Shown: piece by piece, positions 31,285 through 31,304 of the stretch
How positions within the stretch are numbered: the first letter of the stretch is position 1
Layout of the letters: every line of letters starts with the position of its first letter
NCBI GenBank assembly: GCA_035553055.1
Contig: DATNEK010000188.1
Location: 1-31,304 of the forward strand
Direction of reading: 5' to 3'
DNA: 31,304 nucleotides
Origin: Chersky-822 sp035553055
GTDB taxonomy: Bacteria; Actinomycetota; Actinomycetes; Streptosporangiales; Streptosporangiaceae
Position numbers and translations under genes: made by a program
Notes under the pieces: model-generated
The model's database searches: none
What the model saw: the letters and a program-made list of their open reading frames with translations, nothing else
Told to the model about the DNA's origin: nothing

Positions 31285-31304
31285 CCAGACGACCGGCCGG
31301 AGCC

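Overview
The window is high-GC actinobacterial chromosome. Supporting signs are strong GC bias at third codon positions, GTG/TTG starts, several genes with no Shine-Dalgarno site that are probably leaderless, and families typical of filamentous actinomycetes: GpgS, a GH12-CBM2 cellulase, a DUF2236/MpaB protein, an MMPL exporter, an extended MetAP1c and a tricorn remnant. A Streptosporangiales-like soil actinomycete fits, but the genus cannot be fixed from sequence alone. No rRNA, tRNA, phage gene, transposase or CRISPR array was seen.

Layout. 1-1.1 kb: secreted phosphoesterase. 1.3-3.3 kb (minus strand): a two-gene operon of a stand-alone ThiF/E1-like adenylating enzyme and an aspartate-carbamoyltransferase-like enzyme whose aspartate-binding residues are replaced. 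3.3-4.2 kb: gene-free, with palindromic and GC-rich repeats. 4.2-6.7 kb: ArsR-type regulator divergent from a 14-TM drug exporter. 6.7-13.8 kb: omega-amino-acid/semialdehyde catabolism, comprising a PucR regulator divergent from mmsA plus a class III aminotransferase, and a gabT-type aminotransferase, with a secreted SGNH esterase between them. 14.1-18.8 kb: GpgS, then (minus) a CHAP-domain surface protein whose stop overlaps the only plausible start (CTG) of a fused alpha/beta 2-oxoacid dehydrogenase E1. 18.8-19.3 kb: gene-free, with an inverted-repeat element that also occurs at 3.8 kb. 19.3-23.1 kb: esterase, lipid kinase, CutA, DUF2236 protein and histidine phosphatase, very tightly packed with overlapping convergent ends. 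23.5-28.7 kb: MMPL exporter, methionine aminopeptidase, a 56-aa conserved-looking protein and two tandem double-YbjQ-domain proteins. 28.8-31.3 kb: orphan GntR-type winged helix, secreted GH12 endoglucanase with Ig-like and CBM2 modules, a repeat array, and the collapsed remnant of a tricorn-type protease.

How genes work together. MmsA with its cotranscribed aminotransferase gives a route from an omega-amino acid such as beta-alanine through a semialdehyde to an acyl-CoA, with PucR as the probable local regulator. The E1 fusion could feed branched-chain oxoacids into the pathway that also ends at MmsA, but no E2/E3 is present. The most open-ended item is the ThiF-like/carbamoyltransferase operon, which looks like a small biosynthetic or modification module of unknown product. 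The repeat families at 3.6-3.9, 19.1 and 30.6 kb are not explained by any gene here.
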